From the NCBI RefSeq assembly GCF_017309385.1, contig NZ_JAFJMJ010000002.1, positions 2,852,001 to 2,916,000 on the forward strand: 64,000 nt of DNA. The letters are read 5' to 3'. The stretch is from Amycolatopsis sp. 195334CR. Lineage in GTDB: Bacteria > Actinomycetota > Actinomycetes > Mycobacteriales > Pseudonocardiaceae. The notes under the pieces are model-generated. The model was not told the DNA's origin and made no database searches. It was given only the letters and a program-made list of their open reading frames with translations. Position 1 is the stretch's first letter. Every line of letters begins with the position of its first letter. Position numbers and translations under genes: made by a program. Of the stretch, positions 1-8,174 are shown piece after piece.

Positions 1-356
1 ACCGCGCCGCGGCCCCAGACGTAGTCGTCCTGGATGGCGCCGGAGAAGGGGTGGACCGACCACTCGGAGGCATCGGCCGGGACGACGTCCAGGTGGCCGT
101 GGACCAGCAGCGCCCCGCGGCTGGGGTCGGCCCCGGCCAGGCGCGTGATCACGTTGTGCCGGTTCTTGCCGCCGGACTCGACGTACTCGATCTCGTAGCC
201 GACCTCGGTCAGCTTCTCGGCCACGTACTCCGCGGCCTCCCGCTCACCGACGAGCGTCTCGGGGTCTCCGGTGTTCGTGCTGTCAATCCGCAGGAGTTCG
301 CTGGTCAGCGTCACTGCCTCAGCGGCGGCTGTATCGATCAGGCTCGGTTCGGTCAC
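1..356 (-). CDS. M20 family metallopeptidase, N-terminal part (cut by window edge)
   Basis: This is the N-terminal 118 codons of an M20/M25/M40 zinc peptidase (dipeptidase or deacylase type), which hydrolyses peptide or amide bonds in the cytoplasm. Reading from a GTG at 356, the product shows the early helix followed by LLRIDSTNTG, then the metal-binding LVHGHLDVVPAD segment with the conserved His and Asp, and DDYVWGRGA, where the next metal ligand region begins. The gene continues beyond base 1. No strong Shine-Dalgarno precedes the GTG, but the protein aligns naturally from there. It lies divergent to the tRNA gene and is probably host chromosome outside the integrated element. The exact substrate cannot be judged from this fragment. 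Confidence 0.85.
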   Translation of the reverse strand, partial: MTEPSLIDTAAAEAVTLTSELLRIDSTNTGDPETLVGEREAAEYVAEKLTEVGYEIEYVESGGKNRHNVITRLAGADPSRGALLVHGHLDVVPADASEWSVHPFSGAIQDDYVWGRGA

Positions 357-469
357 CCCGCGTTTCTACCACCCGCCGAGCCGGATGATCTTGCCACCAG
401 CCCGCGGCAGCATGAACCGGCCCCCCGGTTAACGGCGGTCGGCGCATCGAGTAATCTGTTCCTCAGCAA

Positions 470-553
470 GTCCGAGTGGCGGAATGGCAGACGCGCTAGC
501 TTGAGGTGCTAGTGCCCTTAACGGGCGTGGGGGTTCAAGTCCCCCCTCGGACA
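470..553 (+). tRNA. tRNA-Leu (anticodon GAG)
   Basis: A full class II cloverleaf can be folded. Acceptor GTCCGAG pairs with CTCGGAC at 546-552, discriminator A553. The anticodon stem CTAGC/GCTAG encloses loop TTGAGGT with anticodon GAG. The variable arm TGCCC..GGGCG is long, as in tRNA-Leu, and the T-arm is GGGGG-TTCAAGT-CCCCC. No CCA is encoded. The 3' end is the attachment site of the adjacent element, and the integrase stop codon lies in its T-loop. Confidence 0.95.
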
Positions 554-2289
554 CGCACATTATTCACCCGAGGAGAGACCGTCGCGCAGACGGTCTCTTT
601 TTCGTTGTCGTACCGCAGGTCAAGCCGCAACTCCTGGTAGAGCCGCGACAGCCGCTCCACGCAGGCACCGGTCAACGCGGCACCGACGTCACCCAGCGAG
701 TCGACCATGGCGTACACCTCGGCCTCGGTGATCGCTCCAGTCTCGTCCCGCTCTCCGAGATCAGCTCTGGCCGCAGCTCGCTCCGCCTGCGCCTGATTGA
801 TCGCCTCCACCAACGCCGCCGGATCGATCCCGGCCACAATGGCCGCCTGGAAGCGCACCAGCTTCGCCTCCGCCTTGGCCAGCCGCTCAGCCGACAGCAC
901 GCTGTCGCGGGTTCGCGTCGGTGTCTGCTGCGAACTCACGATCCGGTGAACCGTCCGGTCCACATGCTCCGGCCCGAACAGCTGTCCAACCCAACCGTTC
1001 ACCGCCTCCCGGAGCGGGTCCTCACGGACGTAGACCGTGGGCGGGTGATCGGCCAACACGTGTGAGCCGGGCGCCAGCGTCCTCGCCGGACAGCGGTAGT
1101 ACATCCCATGCGCCCGCGGGCTGGCCTCCATCTTCCGGCCGCAGATCTCGCACCTGAGCAGACCGCGGAACAGGTAAGCCCGCTGCGTCTTCCTACTCGC
1201 ACGCTCCGTCGTACGCGCGGACTTCAACCCGTTGGCCGCCTTCGCCTTCCGCTTCAACTGTGCGCGCGTGAAGTCCTCCACGCTCACGATCTCCGGATGC
1301 GCCGGCCGCCGAGACCGCACCACCCACTCCGCCGATGCTCGCCGGAACCGCACCACGTTCCCCGCTGCCACGTCATCCGGATCAAGCAACATCTCCTGCC
1401 GAGCCCACCGCCCGAATACCGCGAAGCCCGTGTACTTCGGATTCTCCAAAATGGACCGAACCGTACTGCCCTGCCACCCATCAGCCAACCGATGCCGATT
1501 CTGATCCGGCCGCCGAGCCGACGGGCACGGCACGCCATCCCGATTCAGCCCATTCGCAATCGCCCGGTCGCCGTTGCCGTCCAGGTACTCCGCGAAGATC
1601 CGCCGCACCACCTCGGCCGACTCGTCCTCCACCTCCAGAACCCTCAGCCGGAACCCCTCCGCCGCTTTCCGCGGATTCGGATGTGGCCCACCATCGACCA
1701 CGACATACCCATACGGAGCCCGGCCGCCCTGATGCCGCCCCTCGTTCACCACCTGCGCATCCATCGCCGCCCGCACCCGCGCCTGAACGTGCTGCCGCTC
1801 CGACTCGCTCATCCCACCGAGCACACTCATCAACATCTTGTGCGACGGATTCCGCGCGTCGAACTTCCCGCCCAGCTCCGGCACCCACAGATCCACCCCA
1901 TACGCAGCGAACCGCGGAGCGATCAACGAGAACTGGTTACCAAACCAGCAGCGCGTCCCCTCACCAACCACCACCGCATCCCACTCCCGCCGCGGGTCCT
2001 TCAACGCCGCCAGCAGCCGCCTGCCCTCCGTGCGCCGCTCCCAGGGCACCGACCGCGATTGCCCCACGTCGAAGAACTCGGCGACCACCTCACCGCCAAG
2101 AGGCTCGACGAACTTCCGCGCGTTGCCCAACTGCCAGCCCAGCGACGTCTCCGGGTCCTGGTTGTCCTCGGTCGAGCAGCGCCCGTAGAAGGCGAGCGCC
2201 CCGATTCCCTGGTCGACCGACTCGACTGCCTGAACACCCAGAACCTCATCCAGCACGGACCACGGATCACTGTTGAAATCAGCCGTCAT
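535..2289 (-). CDS. Large serine recombinase (integrase) of the element
   Basis: This 584-residue serine integrase would catalyse site-specific integration and excision of the element. It has a resolvase catalytic domain with the nucleophile in YGRCST (Ser39) and the downstream arginines in SESERQHVQARVRAAMD. A recombinase domain follows (YLDGNGDRAIANGLN..DGWQGSTVRSILENPKYTG). A zinc ribbon (CEICG..YYRCPAR) and a coiled-coil stretch (about 470-520) complete the protein, the layout of phage and ICE integrases. I chose ATG 2289 (MTADFN), which overlaps the preceding small gene by 11 bases. The stop codon lies in the tRNA T-loop, so the last codons are written in host attB sequence. Serine integrases using a tRNA 3' end are unusual, since tyrosine integrases normally do this. 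A second, truncated relative lies at 18061-19224. Confidence 0.92.
   Translation of the reverse strand: MTADFNSDPWSVLDEVLGVQAVESVDQGIGALAFYGRCSTEDNQDPETSLGWQLGNARKFVEPLGGEVVAEFFDVGQSRSVPWERRTEGRRLLAALKDPRREWDAVVVGEGTRCWFGNQFSLIAPRFAAYGVDLWVPELGGKFDARNPSHKMLMSVLGGMSESERQHVQARVRAAMDAQVVNEGRHQGGRAPYGYVVVDGGPHPNPRKAAEGFRLRVLEVEDESAEVVRRIFAEYLDGNGDRAIANGLNRDGVPCPSARRPDQNRHRLADGWQGSTVRSILENPKYTGFAVFGRWARQEMLLDPDDVAAGNVVRFRRASAEWVVRSRRPAHPEIVSVEDFTRAQLKRKAKAANGLKSARTTERASRKTQRAYLFRGLLRCEICGRKMEASPRAHGMYYRCPARTLAPGSHVLADHPPTVYVREDPLREAVNGWVGQLFGPEHVDRTVHRIVSSQQTPTRTRDSVLSAERLAKAEAKLVRFQAAIVAGIDPAALVEAINQAQAERAAARADLGERDETGAITEAEVYAMVDSLGDVGAALTGACVERLSRLYQELRLDLRYDNEKETVCATVSPRVNNVRVRGGT
536..554. 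repeat. Left attachment core (attL) in the tRNA-Leu 3' end
   Basis: Nineteen bases covering the T-loop, 3' T-stem, 3' acceptor strand and discriminator recur at 18098-18116 with one mismatch (C541 to G at the sixth base region). Together they bracket the integrated element. The integrase gene ends at its left edge, as expected for an element that uses this site. That it is the recombination core is inference from position and repetition. Confidence 0.75.
575..602 (+). terminator. Rho-independent terminator for tRNA-Leu, inside the integrase coding sequence
   Basis: A perfect 9-bp stem GAGACCGTC/GACGGTCTC with a 5-nt loop is followed by TTTTT on the plus strand, 22 nt after the tRNA. It would end the tRNA transcript, yet it is made of antisense integrase codons brought by the element. 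A hairpin of different sequence occupies the same place beside the right core (18139-18169). Confidence 0.8.
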
Positions 2290-2443
2290 CGGACACCCCC
2301 TCACCCGGCACATCCAGCACCGGAACCTCGGTCAGCTCGACCAGAATCGCCAGCAGCACCCGAGCAGCGGCCACCGTCAACACCGGCATCTCACCAGGCA
2401 GAATAACCCGAACAGGCCGCCCATCGAACCCAGCGGCGCTCAC
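2279..2443 (-). CDS. Small hypothetical protein between translocase and integrase
   Basis: A 54-residue ORF starts at GTG 2443, overlapping the translocase stop by four bases (GTGA), and ends at 2279 inside the start region of the integrase. The overlap on both sides indicates translational coupling in the operon that runs from the excisionase to the integrase. The product is short and hydrophobic in its middle (TVAAARVLLAILVELTEVPVL), with no motif I can name. Small proteins in this position are common in actinomycete integrative elements, but I cannot assign a function. Confidence 0.55.
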   Translation of the reverse strand: MSAAGFDGRPVRVILPGEMPVLTVAAARVLLAILVELTEVPVLDVPGEGVSDDG

Positions 2444-4476
2444 GATCGCTCACCCTGGCCACGGCTGTCACCCAATCGCTCCACCGCACGCCTGATATCA
2501 GCCGCCAGATACCCGCGGACCTGCTTCGTCCGCCCGTCCTCGCCCGGCACACGATCCCTGGTCGGCCGGCACCCCAACTCGCCCATCTGCCGCCCGAACG
2601 CCGTCGCCTCGACCCCCAACGCCTCGACCAACTCAGCACTCGGCACGAACCGACGCCCGTCCTCGCCCAGGTACTCGACCACCGCGGCCAACGGCTCCGG
2701 CAGCTCCACCGGCGCCGCCTCCGCAACGCGCTCCAGCAGCGGAACATCATCCCCTGCCGCGTGCCCGGTCAGCGTCCCCTCCGCTTCCCGTAGCTCCCGG
2801 CCGCGACGGCAGATGACCTGCCAATCCTCATTCGGCATGTAGTACGTACGAACCGTCAACGCCAACCCATCCGCAACGTCACCGTCCGGCCGCAAGATGC
2901 CTACGCCCTTGTGCGACGCGAGCAACCGACTGCTGTCATAGCCACGCGTGTTCATCTGTTCGCCGAGCACAATGTTGCTGTCCCGCCAGTCCATCACCCG
3001 CAGCGCGAACCGCGACCCGATCACCGCACGCAACCCAGACGGAATCGTCTTCGAATCCGGCCGCTGAGTCGCCAACGCCAGCACGATCCCCGCCGCCGGC
3101 CCCTTCTTCGCCAACCACGTCAACAACTCGCCGACGTACTCACCAGCCGCGACCTTCTGCCCCTCGACGGCCACCTGAGTCCGGTCCTCCAACGGCACCT
3201 GCACCTCATCGACGAAGATCGCCGTGACCGGCATGTTCAGCGCCCGATCCCGCGACATCTCCGGCGTCACCTTCGACTCCGGACACGTCACGTCGTCCAA
3301 CTCGCGCATCCGGCGATACCGCCCCTGAACCTCGCCAACCAGCTCAACAAGCCAGTCGATCAGCGCTCGGACGTGTACTGACTCGTCACCGGACATGAAC
3401 CGGTGAGCCACCTGCGCAGCAGCGTCCCAGTCCTTGCCCGCCTTGAAGTCCGCCACGTACAGCCGCGTGAACGGGTCCAGTATCAGCCCGGCCGCCGCCA
3501 GTCGGGCCGCGAACGTCTTGCCCTGCCTAGGAATCGCCCCAACCAGCAGCGACGTCCACACCAACGGCAGATCCACCCGCCGATCCCGAGCGTCCCGCCC
3601 GAACGGCACCGGCCGCCACGCATCCCAACGCGCCAAGTCCAGCAGCGGCGTCCGCAACGGCGGCCCGACGTACGGGTCCTGATCCGCCACCCACATCGAC
3701 ACCCGCCCGGCATGGCCACCGTTCCCACGCACCCGCTCCACGATGAGCTGCACCTCATCCACCGCCAGTGCGGACGCCAAAGCATCCCGGTTCTTGATCA
3801 CGTCCGCCGCCTTGCGGGTGGCCGGCAGATCCACCGTGACCGCCCAGCCGTCACCGATCCGCGTCGCGCGCTCGACCAGGCGAAGCGTCTCGTCCTTCCC
3901 GATCAGCTTCGCGTCGCGGAAGGCGTCCACCAGGACCTGCGGGTCCATCGTCCACTTCAGCGTGCGCGGCCCCGCCAGCACCGCCTTACGCCCCGGACTC
4001 CCGTCCTTCCGCCGCCCAAGCACCGCCAACCCGACTAGCACCACAACGCCGCCACCCCACACCACCACCGAGCCGAACAGCAGATGAGCCACCGCCGCGA
4101 GCACTACAGCAGCAACCGCAACAAGCCCGGTCACCTTCCACCGGAACAAGGTCAACGCCCTGATCTCAACGAACTTGTCCGCCAACTTCTCCGCCTGCTC
4201 AGCGGCCTCCCGGTAGTCCCGAACCGAGACCCACCGCCGCCACCAGCGCACCGCGGCGACCACCCCGCGAACCGCAGCACCAACCAGCCGCCCCGGCGAC
4301 CGAAGAACACCAACCGCCGCGTCCTTGACCACCTGACGCGTCTGATACCGGTCCCACGCCGGAACACGCCTCAGAAGCCACCAGCGACGCCCCGCCCGCC
4401 GCCGCGGCTGCGGCAGTTCGTCCACCAGCTCGCCGTCCAGCACCGGCTCCGCCTTCACCAACGAGTCCTCACGCAT
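2440..4476 (-). CDS. FtsK/SpoIIIE (TraB-type) DNA translocase
   Basis: This 678-residue ATPase resembles the FtsK/SpoIIIE translocases that move double-stranded DNA of actinomycete integrative and conjugative elements between hyphae. Two membrane segments are visible at about 113-132 and 134-153. The motor domain follows, with Walker A GAIPRQGKT at about 313-321 and Walker B AIFVDEVQ at about 419-426. An ATQRPDS segment typical of the family comes next. The C-terminal 90 residues look like a winged helix that could read a clt-type DNA repeat. I chose ATG 4476 (MREDSL), which overlaps the upstream stop by eight bases. Longer starts would run deep into the DUF2637 gene. No relaxase is visible nearby, as expected for this transfer mode. 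Confidence 0.88.
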   Translation of the reverse strand: MREDSLVKAEPVLDGELVDELPQPRRRAGRRWWLLRRVPAWDRYQTRQVVKDAAVGVLRSPGRLVGAAVRGVVAAVRWWRRWVSVRDYREAAEQAEKLADKFVEIRALTLFRWKVTGLVAVAAVVLAAVAHLLFGSVVVWGGGVVVLVGLAVLGRRKDGSPGRKAVLAGPRTLKWTMDPQVLVDAFRDAKLIGKDETLRLVERATRIGDGWAVTVDLPATRKAADVIKNRDALASALAVDEVQLIVERVRGNGGHAGRVSMWVADQDPYVGPPLRTPLLDLARWDAWRPVPFGRDARDRRVDLPLVWTSLLVGAIPRQGKTFAARLAAAGLILDPFTRLYVADFKAGKDWDAAAQVAHRFMSGDESVHVRALIDWLVELVGEVQGRYRRMRELDDVTCPESKVTPEMSRDRALNMPVTAIFVDEVQVPLEDRTQVAVEGQKVAAGEYVGELLTWLAKKGPAAGIVLALATQRPDSKTIPSGLRAVIGSRFALRVMDWRDSNIVLGEQMNTRGYDSSRLLASHKGVGILRPDGDVADGLALTVRTYYMPNEDWQVICRRGRELREAEGTLTGHAAGDDVPLLERVAEAAPVELPEPLAAVVEYLGEDGRRFVPSAELVEALGVEATAFGRQMGELGCRPTRDRVPGEDGRTKQVRGYLAADIRRAVERLGDSRGQGERS

Positions 4477-5164
4477 CGGCGACCTCCGCCCGAAGCGCCC
4501 GCGCCAACCGCGGCGACAGTCCACGCGAACACCCCGTGACCTGCCGAACCCAAGCCGGACTGATCTCGATCCCCGGCGACCAGCACTCCCGTGCCTCCGC
4601 CAAGTAGTCCGCGAACAACTTCCGCCGCCCAGCCTCCGAACCGGCTTGCCCAGCGCTCCGATGCGCGACCAGCACGGCATCCGTCAGCTTGTCCCGAAGA
4701 TCCGTGATCGCCTCGACTGCAACGAACACCACGAGCGGCGGCACCGAATGCAGCACGATCGCCGCCGGGTCACGGTCCGCAAAGGACTCCCACGTGTTCA
4801 TGACGTAAGTAGCCGCGAGCGTGAACCACTTCGCCCGCCGCACCCACGGCCCCGTCCGCACCTGGTAGCGAGCCGTCACCTGCTCCGCCCGCAGAATCGC
4901 CAGCAGCACGAGCGAGACCGTCGGGTCGAGCACCCAAGCTGCCAGCCACGCCAACGACCACGGCCGCGTGCCCGCCGACGCGAACCCCTGAACGTTGGCC
5001 ATCGTGAACGCCAGCCCGAGCACGATCCCGGACCAGCACATCCAGTCCACCTGCCGCCGAACACGCTCGATCCGCAGCGCCACCACGTCCGGATCAGTCT
5101 GATACGCGCGGACCTGCGCGGCCTCCGCGGCATCACGCACCAGCCGCTGCGCCCGCCCGTTCAT
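4469..5164 (-). CDS. DUF2637-type multi-spanning membrane protein
   Basis: The 231-residue product starts with a soluble segment (MNGRAQRLVRDAAEAAQVRA). Four hydrophobic spans follow, around WSGIVLGLAFTMANVQGF, WLAAWVLDPTVSLVLLAILRA, KWFTLAATYVMNTWESF and VLHSVPPLVVFVAVEAI, which is the DUF2637 layout. A C-terminal soluble part with a possible helix-turn-helix follows. Such proteins sit next to the translocase in actinomycete conjugative elements and are thought to act in plasmid spread, but their role is not firmly known. The ATG at 5164 overlaps the previous stop codon (ATGA), showing coupling in the operon. Confidence 0.8.
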   Translation of the reverse strand: MNGRAQRLVRDAAEAAQVRAYQTDPDVVALRIERVRRQVDWMCWSGIVLGLAFTMANVQGFASAGTRPWSLAWLAAWVLDPTVSLVLLAILRAEQVTARYQVRTGPWVRRAKWFTLAATYVMNTWESFADRDPAAIVLHSVPPLVVFVAVEAITDLRDKLTDAVLVAHRSAGQAGSEAGRRKLFADYLAEARECWSPGIEISPAWVRQVTGCSRGLSPRLARALRAEVADA

Positions 5165-5481
5165 CGGCGACCACCCCGCCGTGACGTGTCGATCGTCGTC
5201 ACCGTCATCGCCCTGGTCAGGGCATACGACGAGAACAGCGCCGGCAGGCCCAGCACGGCCAGCAGCAGCCAGCGATTGCCGGGGTTGGCGATCACCACCC
5301 ACTGAACCGCCACGATCAACCCGGCGTTGAACAGCACCCGCCCGGCGAGCGATACCAGCCGCGCCCCACTCCGTGCGGCCTCAGCCGCCGCCTTCGCCCG
5401 GCGCGCCCCAGCCCGCCAGACCCAGAACAACACGAGCAGCACGCCGACAACGGCCATGATCTGCGTCGGAGTCACGGTCAT
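5161..5481 (-). CDS. Small membrane protein of the transfer operon
   Basis: A 106-residue protein has one N-terminal membrane segment (IMAVVGVLLVLFWVW), a basic alanine-rich linker (ARRAKAAAEAARSGAR), and two more hydrophobic stretches (LIVAVQWVVIA and WLLLAVLGLPALF). The C-terminus is basic. Both ends overlap neighbours by four bases (ATGA), so it is co-translated with the WhiB gene before it and the DUF2637 gene after it. Position suggests an Spd-like role in intramycelial spread. No sequence motif proves this. Confidence 0.7.
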   Translation of the reverse strand: MTVTPTQIMAVVGVLLVLFWVWRAGARRAKAAAEAARSGARLVSLAGRVLFNAGLIVAVQWVVIANPGNRWLLLAVLGLPALFSSYALTRAMTVTTIDTSRRGGRR

Positions 5482-5822
5482 AGCGCACCCCCGTCCCGGG
5501 CGCGCTCACCGCGGCGAAGCCAATGCGGCCGGAGCGCTCGCCGATCGTCCTCGGCAAGCCCGCCCCAGACACCCACCGTGGCGTCGCCACCGACCCGCAG
5601 TTCCAGCTCCAGGCACTCGTCCAGGACCGAGCACCCCTCGCACAGCCGAGCGGCCAACTCGCGATCGGAGCCCGCGCCGGGCGGCCCGGTATCCAGCGGC
5701 GGCCACATGCACAGCCCCTGACCAGTAACAACAACGTTCAGCGCGCTCGCTGGCACCCACCGAAGCCGGTCGAGTCGCCAGGCGATGCCGATCAGCCAGA
5801 AGTCGTCTTCGCCGGTGATCAT
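5478..5822 (-). CDS. WhiB-family iron-sulfur regulator
   Basis: This 114-residue protein carries the WhiB arrangement. A single cysteine (GLCMWPP, Cys38) precedes a CEGC pair and a fourth cysteine (CEGCSVLDEC), and the GVWGG turn follows, with a basic tail (RPHWLRRGERARD). The four cysteines would hold a 4Fe-4S cluster. WhiB-like proteins act with sigma factors to regulate transcription, often in response to redox state or development. Its start overlaps the stop of the excisionase-like gene (ATGA at 5819-5822) and its stop overlaps the next start, so it is part of the transfer operon and may control it. Confidence 0.88.
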   Translation of the reverse strand: MITGEDDFWLIGIAWRLDRLRWVPASALNVVVTGQGLCMWPPLDTGPPGAGSDRELAARLCEGCSVLDECLELELRVGGDATVGVWGGLAEDDRRALRPHWLRRGERARDGGAL

Positions 5823-5998
5823 GCGACACCTGCCGGGGCACTCAGCACACGCTTGATCTCGGTCGACGAGACCTTGAGCCCGGAGCGGCGGGTGGCCCGC
5901 AGCGCGCCCGTCCTGATCGCGCGGCTCACCGCGGAGCGGGACACGCCCAAGATCCAGGCGGTCTCTTGAATGGTGTGAAAGGTCGTATTCGTACGCAT
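5819..5998 (-). CDS. Short HTH protein, probable excisionase/RDF
   Basis: A 59-residue ORF from ATG 5998 encodes TIQETAWILGVSRSAVSRAI followed by RTGALRATRRSGLKVSSTEIKRVL. This is the compact helix-turn-helix plus wing of excisionase-like (MerR/Xis-type) proteins. It is the first gene of the leftward operon that ends in the integrase, the usual place for a recombination directionality factor. An AAAGG ribosome site lies about 11 bases upstream. Whether it truly acts as directionality factor for this serine integrase is inference. Confidence 0.75.
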   Translation of the reverse strand: MRTNTTFHTIQETAWILGVSRSAVSRAIRTGALRATRRSGLKVSSTEIKRVLSAPAGVA

Positions 5999-6155
5999 TG
6001 AAGGAAGCCCTTTGGATCGATTTCAAGACTATGTTGTTAATTTCAGCTCTCATCGGCGCGCGTTGTAGCGACGCGCCGCCGCAGTGCGCTCGATGGCGCC
6101 GGAAATCGTCGAAGAACCGCTAATCTCGGCGCTGAGGCGGAGCGCGGAGGAATAG
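5999..6155. promoter_or_regulatory. Divergent control region between excisionase operon and XRE gene
   Basis: This 157-base gap separates two divergent genes and must hold both promoters. The left half is AT-richer (TTAACAACATAG on the minus strand) than its surroundings, fitting the operon promoter. GGAGG at 6146-6150 is the ribosome site of the rightward regulator. The XRE protein encoded at 6156 is the obvious candidate to bind here, like KorSA or C1-type switches. Confidence 0.5.
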
Positions 6156-6536
6156 GTGTCGGAAGATTGGGCGGCAGTCGCCAAGGCCATCAGCGAGCGC
6201 GTGAACGAACTCGGCTGGCGGCAACGCGAGCTGGCTGAGCGCTCGCACGTGTCGCAGGCGATCGTGCGCGAGCTGCAACACCACACGGTGGAACGGCGAC
6301 GCAGCGCCAGAACGCTCGAAGCGCTGTCGACGACGCTCGGCTGGCACTCTCAGCACCTGCTTGCCGTGCTGGAAGGTCGGGTGCCTCCGCACCGCGACGA
6401 GCCGGCCGACGACGACCGCGGCCTGTGGTCGCGGCTCGACGCGCTCGAAGATCGGCTGGCCGACATCACCGAACGTCTTGAAGACGTCCAGAGCAACCTC
6501 GCGACCGTGGTCGAACATGTTCGCAATAAGCGCTGA
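6156..6536 (+). CDS. XRE-family regulator with C-terminal coiled coil
   Basis: The 126-residue product begins at GTG 6156 with GGAGG six bases before it. Residues 10-65 form a lambda-repressor-like HTH (LGWRQRELAERSHVSQAIVREL). A C-terminal heptad-rich helix follows (LWSRLDALEDRLADITERLEDVQSNLATVVEHV) that should form a coiled-coil dimer or tetramer. It is divergent from the excisionase/transfer operon, which suggests it keeps that operon silent while the element is integrated. This role is inferred from position. Confidence 0.85.
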   Translation: MSEDWAAVAKAISERVNELGWRQRELAERSHVSQAIVRELQHHTVERRRSARTLEALSTTLGWHSQHLLAVLEGRVPPHRDEPADDDRGLWSRLDALEDRLADITERLEDVQSNLATVVEHVRNKR

Positions 6537-6599
6537 GCGCCGGGTGATTTCCATACCTGAAATTCAAGGCCGAATGGCCATGACTTCCCATGCGTCACC

Positions 6600-6629
6600 A
6601 GTGCAGGACCAGTGCACAAACACTGCACT
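6600..6629. promoter_or_regulatory. Repeated AGTGCA operator candidate
   Basis: AGTGCA occurs at 6600-6605 and again at 6611-6616, exactly one helical turn apart, and its inverse TGCACT at 6624-6629. The cluster is 25 bases before the start of the HTH/Nudix-like gene at 6654. It looks like an operator for that protein or for its neighbour. Confidence 0.5.
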
Positions 6630-6653
6630 TCCGCGTTTCCGGGCAGCCGCGCG

Positions 6654-8174
6654 ATGAATTCCGACGGCTGGACCGGCCAGACCGCTTGCGCACTTCAGGC
6701 CGCATTGCGCCTGAGCAACGAGCGGTTCGCCGAGCACCTCGGAATCGGCGTCCGCACGGTCGCCGCGTGGCATCAAAAACCGTCGCTCCGCCCCAAGTCG
6801 GAGATGCAACAACTCCTGGACACAGCGCTCGAACGCGCCTCGGACGCAGAGCGCGCCCGCTTCGCCGAACTCACCAGCGCACAGCCCGCAGCAGACCCGC
6901 GGCTCACCGAAGACCCGAACATCGTCGCCGCCCTCGACTGGCTCGACCGGCACGCGCGCTGGGCACCCGGCACAAGTCGGCAACGAGTCGCCGAGCGCGC
7001 CGCCGCCATCGATCCCCAGAGCCTTCGCGACCGCGGCACCCGACGCGGATGGGTCAGCCAGCGCGACGTCGCGCGCACCCTGGCCGACTACTACGGCCCC
7101 GCTAGCCTGTTCACGGCCCGATGCGGCGATCAACTCGTGAACACCAGCATCTTGACCAGCACTGATTGGCTAGATCTCGACTGCCCGTTGCTACCTCGGC
7201 ACGACCGGCTCACCGTCGCCAGTGCCCTCCCAGAGGCAGACCTGCAGCTCGACGAACACGCCGCAGACGTCGCCGTTCAGCGCCTGGCCGAGACACTGTC
7301 CATGAACACCCGGATGGTCAACAGCCCGCTCTACCGCCTGCTCGACATCGCACCGGCCGCCCAGCACCTCGGCGGCTCGCTCGGCGTGACCCACTTCGTC
7401 CACTACGCACTGACCATGGACCTGCTCGAAGGCGAACTGGTCGACGCAATCGCCGCCGGCAGTTCGTCACCCATGCCGCTCCGAGACCGCTACCTACCCG
7501 ACGTCGCCACCGTGCTCGACCTCGGAAACCGGCTCTGCTCCGGCGGCGTACTCGCCCTCACCGCCATCGCCCGCTCAGCCGACCCGTTCCGCGGCGAAGC
7601 CGATTACCTCTTACTCGTCCAGGAGCGCTCCGGCAGCGTCCTGAACGCCGCGCGCCGCCTGGCTGTGATCCCCAAGGGCTTCCACCAGCCGCTCAACGAC
7701 GTCCGCCGAGACGCCCAGGTCGGCGCGACCCTGCGCCGCGAGATGGAAGAAGAGCTGTTCGGCCGTCCCGACATCGACAACACGCTCGGGCAGCAGCTGT
7801 CCGCCGACCCGATGCACCCCAGCAAGCTCTCCGAGCCGATGAGCTGGCTCATCGACCAACCCGGCCGCCTCCGCATGGAGTGCACCGGCTTCGGGCTCAA
7901 CCTCGTCAGCGGCAACTACGAATTCGCCAGCCTGATCGTCATCGACGACGAAGACTTTTGGACACGTTACGGCGGCGTAGTCGAAGCCAACTGGGAGTCA
8001 GAAACCCTACGGCAGTATTCGACAACCGACACGGAACTCGTGACCGAACTACTAACCGACGCAGCTTGGAGCAACGAAGGATTATTCGCTATGCTCCTGG
8101 GGCTCCGACGGCTTGCCGAAACCGGCGGAGAACGCGTCAAACTGCCACCAATCGAATGGGAGATCGGCAAGTGA
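6654..8174 (+). CDS. HTH regulator with Nudix-like C-terminal domain
   Basis: This 506-residue protein starts with an HTH segment (LSNERFAEHLGIGVRTVAAWHQ, about 18-40). A helical middle domain follows and then a C-terminal half with strand-like ADYLLLVQERSGSV, VIPKGFHQPL and LRREMEEELFGR. The REMEEEL helix resembles a Nudix box (RExxEE) although spacing from the upstream glycine is longer than in typical Nudix enzymes. It may therefore sense a nucleotide ligand such as ADP-ribose, but this is inference. I start at ATG 6654; 14 more codons are open upstream. The stop overlaps the cupin gene (GTGA). A clear paralog converges on it at 8510-9994, sharing long stretches such as DLLEGELVDA, LRDRYLPD and NYEFA. 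Confidence 0.75.
   Translation: MNSDGWTGQTACALQAALRLSNERFAEHLGIGVRTVAAWHQKPSLRPKSEMQQLLDTALERASDAERARFAELTSAQPAADPRLTEDPNIVAALDWLDRHARWAPGTSRQRVAERAAAIDPQSLRDRGTRRGWVSQRDVARTLADYYGPASLFTARCGDQLVNTSILTSTDWLDLDCPLLPRHDRLTVASALPEADLQLDEHAADVAVQRLAETLSMNTRMVNSPLYRLLDIAPAAQHLGGSLGVTHFVHYALTMDLLEGELVDAIAAGSSSPMPLRDRYLPDVATVLDLGNRLCSGGVLALTAIARSADPFRGEADYLLLVQERSGSVLNAARRLAVIPKGFHQPLNDVRRDAQVGATLRREMEEELFGRPDIDNTLGQQLSADPMHPSKLSEPMSWLIDQPGRLRMECTGFGLNLVSGNYEFASLIVIDDEDFWTRYGGVVEANWESETLRQYSTTDTELVTELLTDAAWSNEGLFAMLLGLRRLAETGGERVKLPPIEWEIGK

Noticed and set aside
1108..2406. 432-codon plus-strand frame over the integrase
   Set aside because: Proline/arginine/histidine-rich composition typical of the antisense of a high-GC gene; the integrase on the other strand has full domains.
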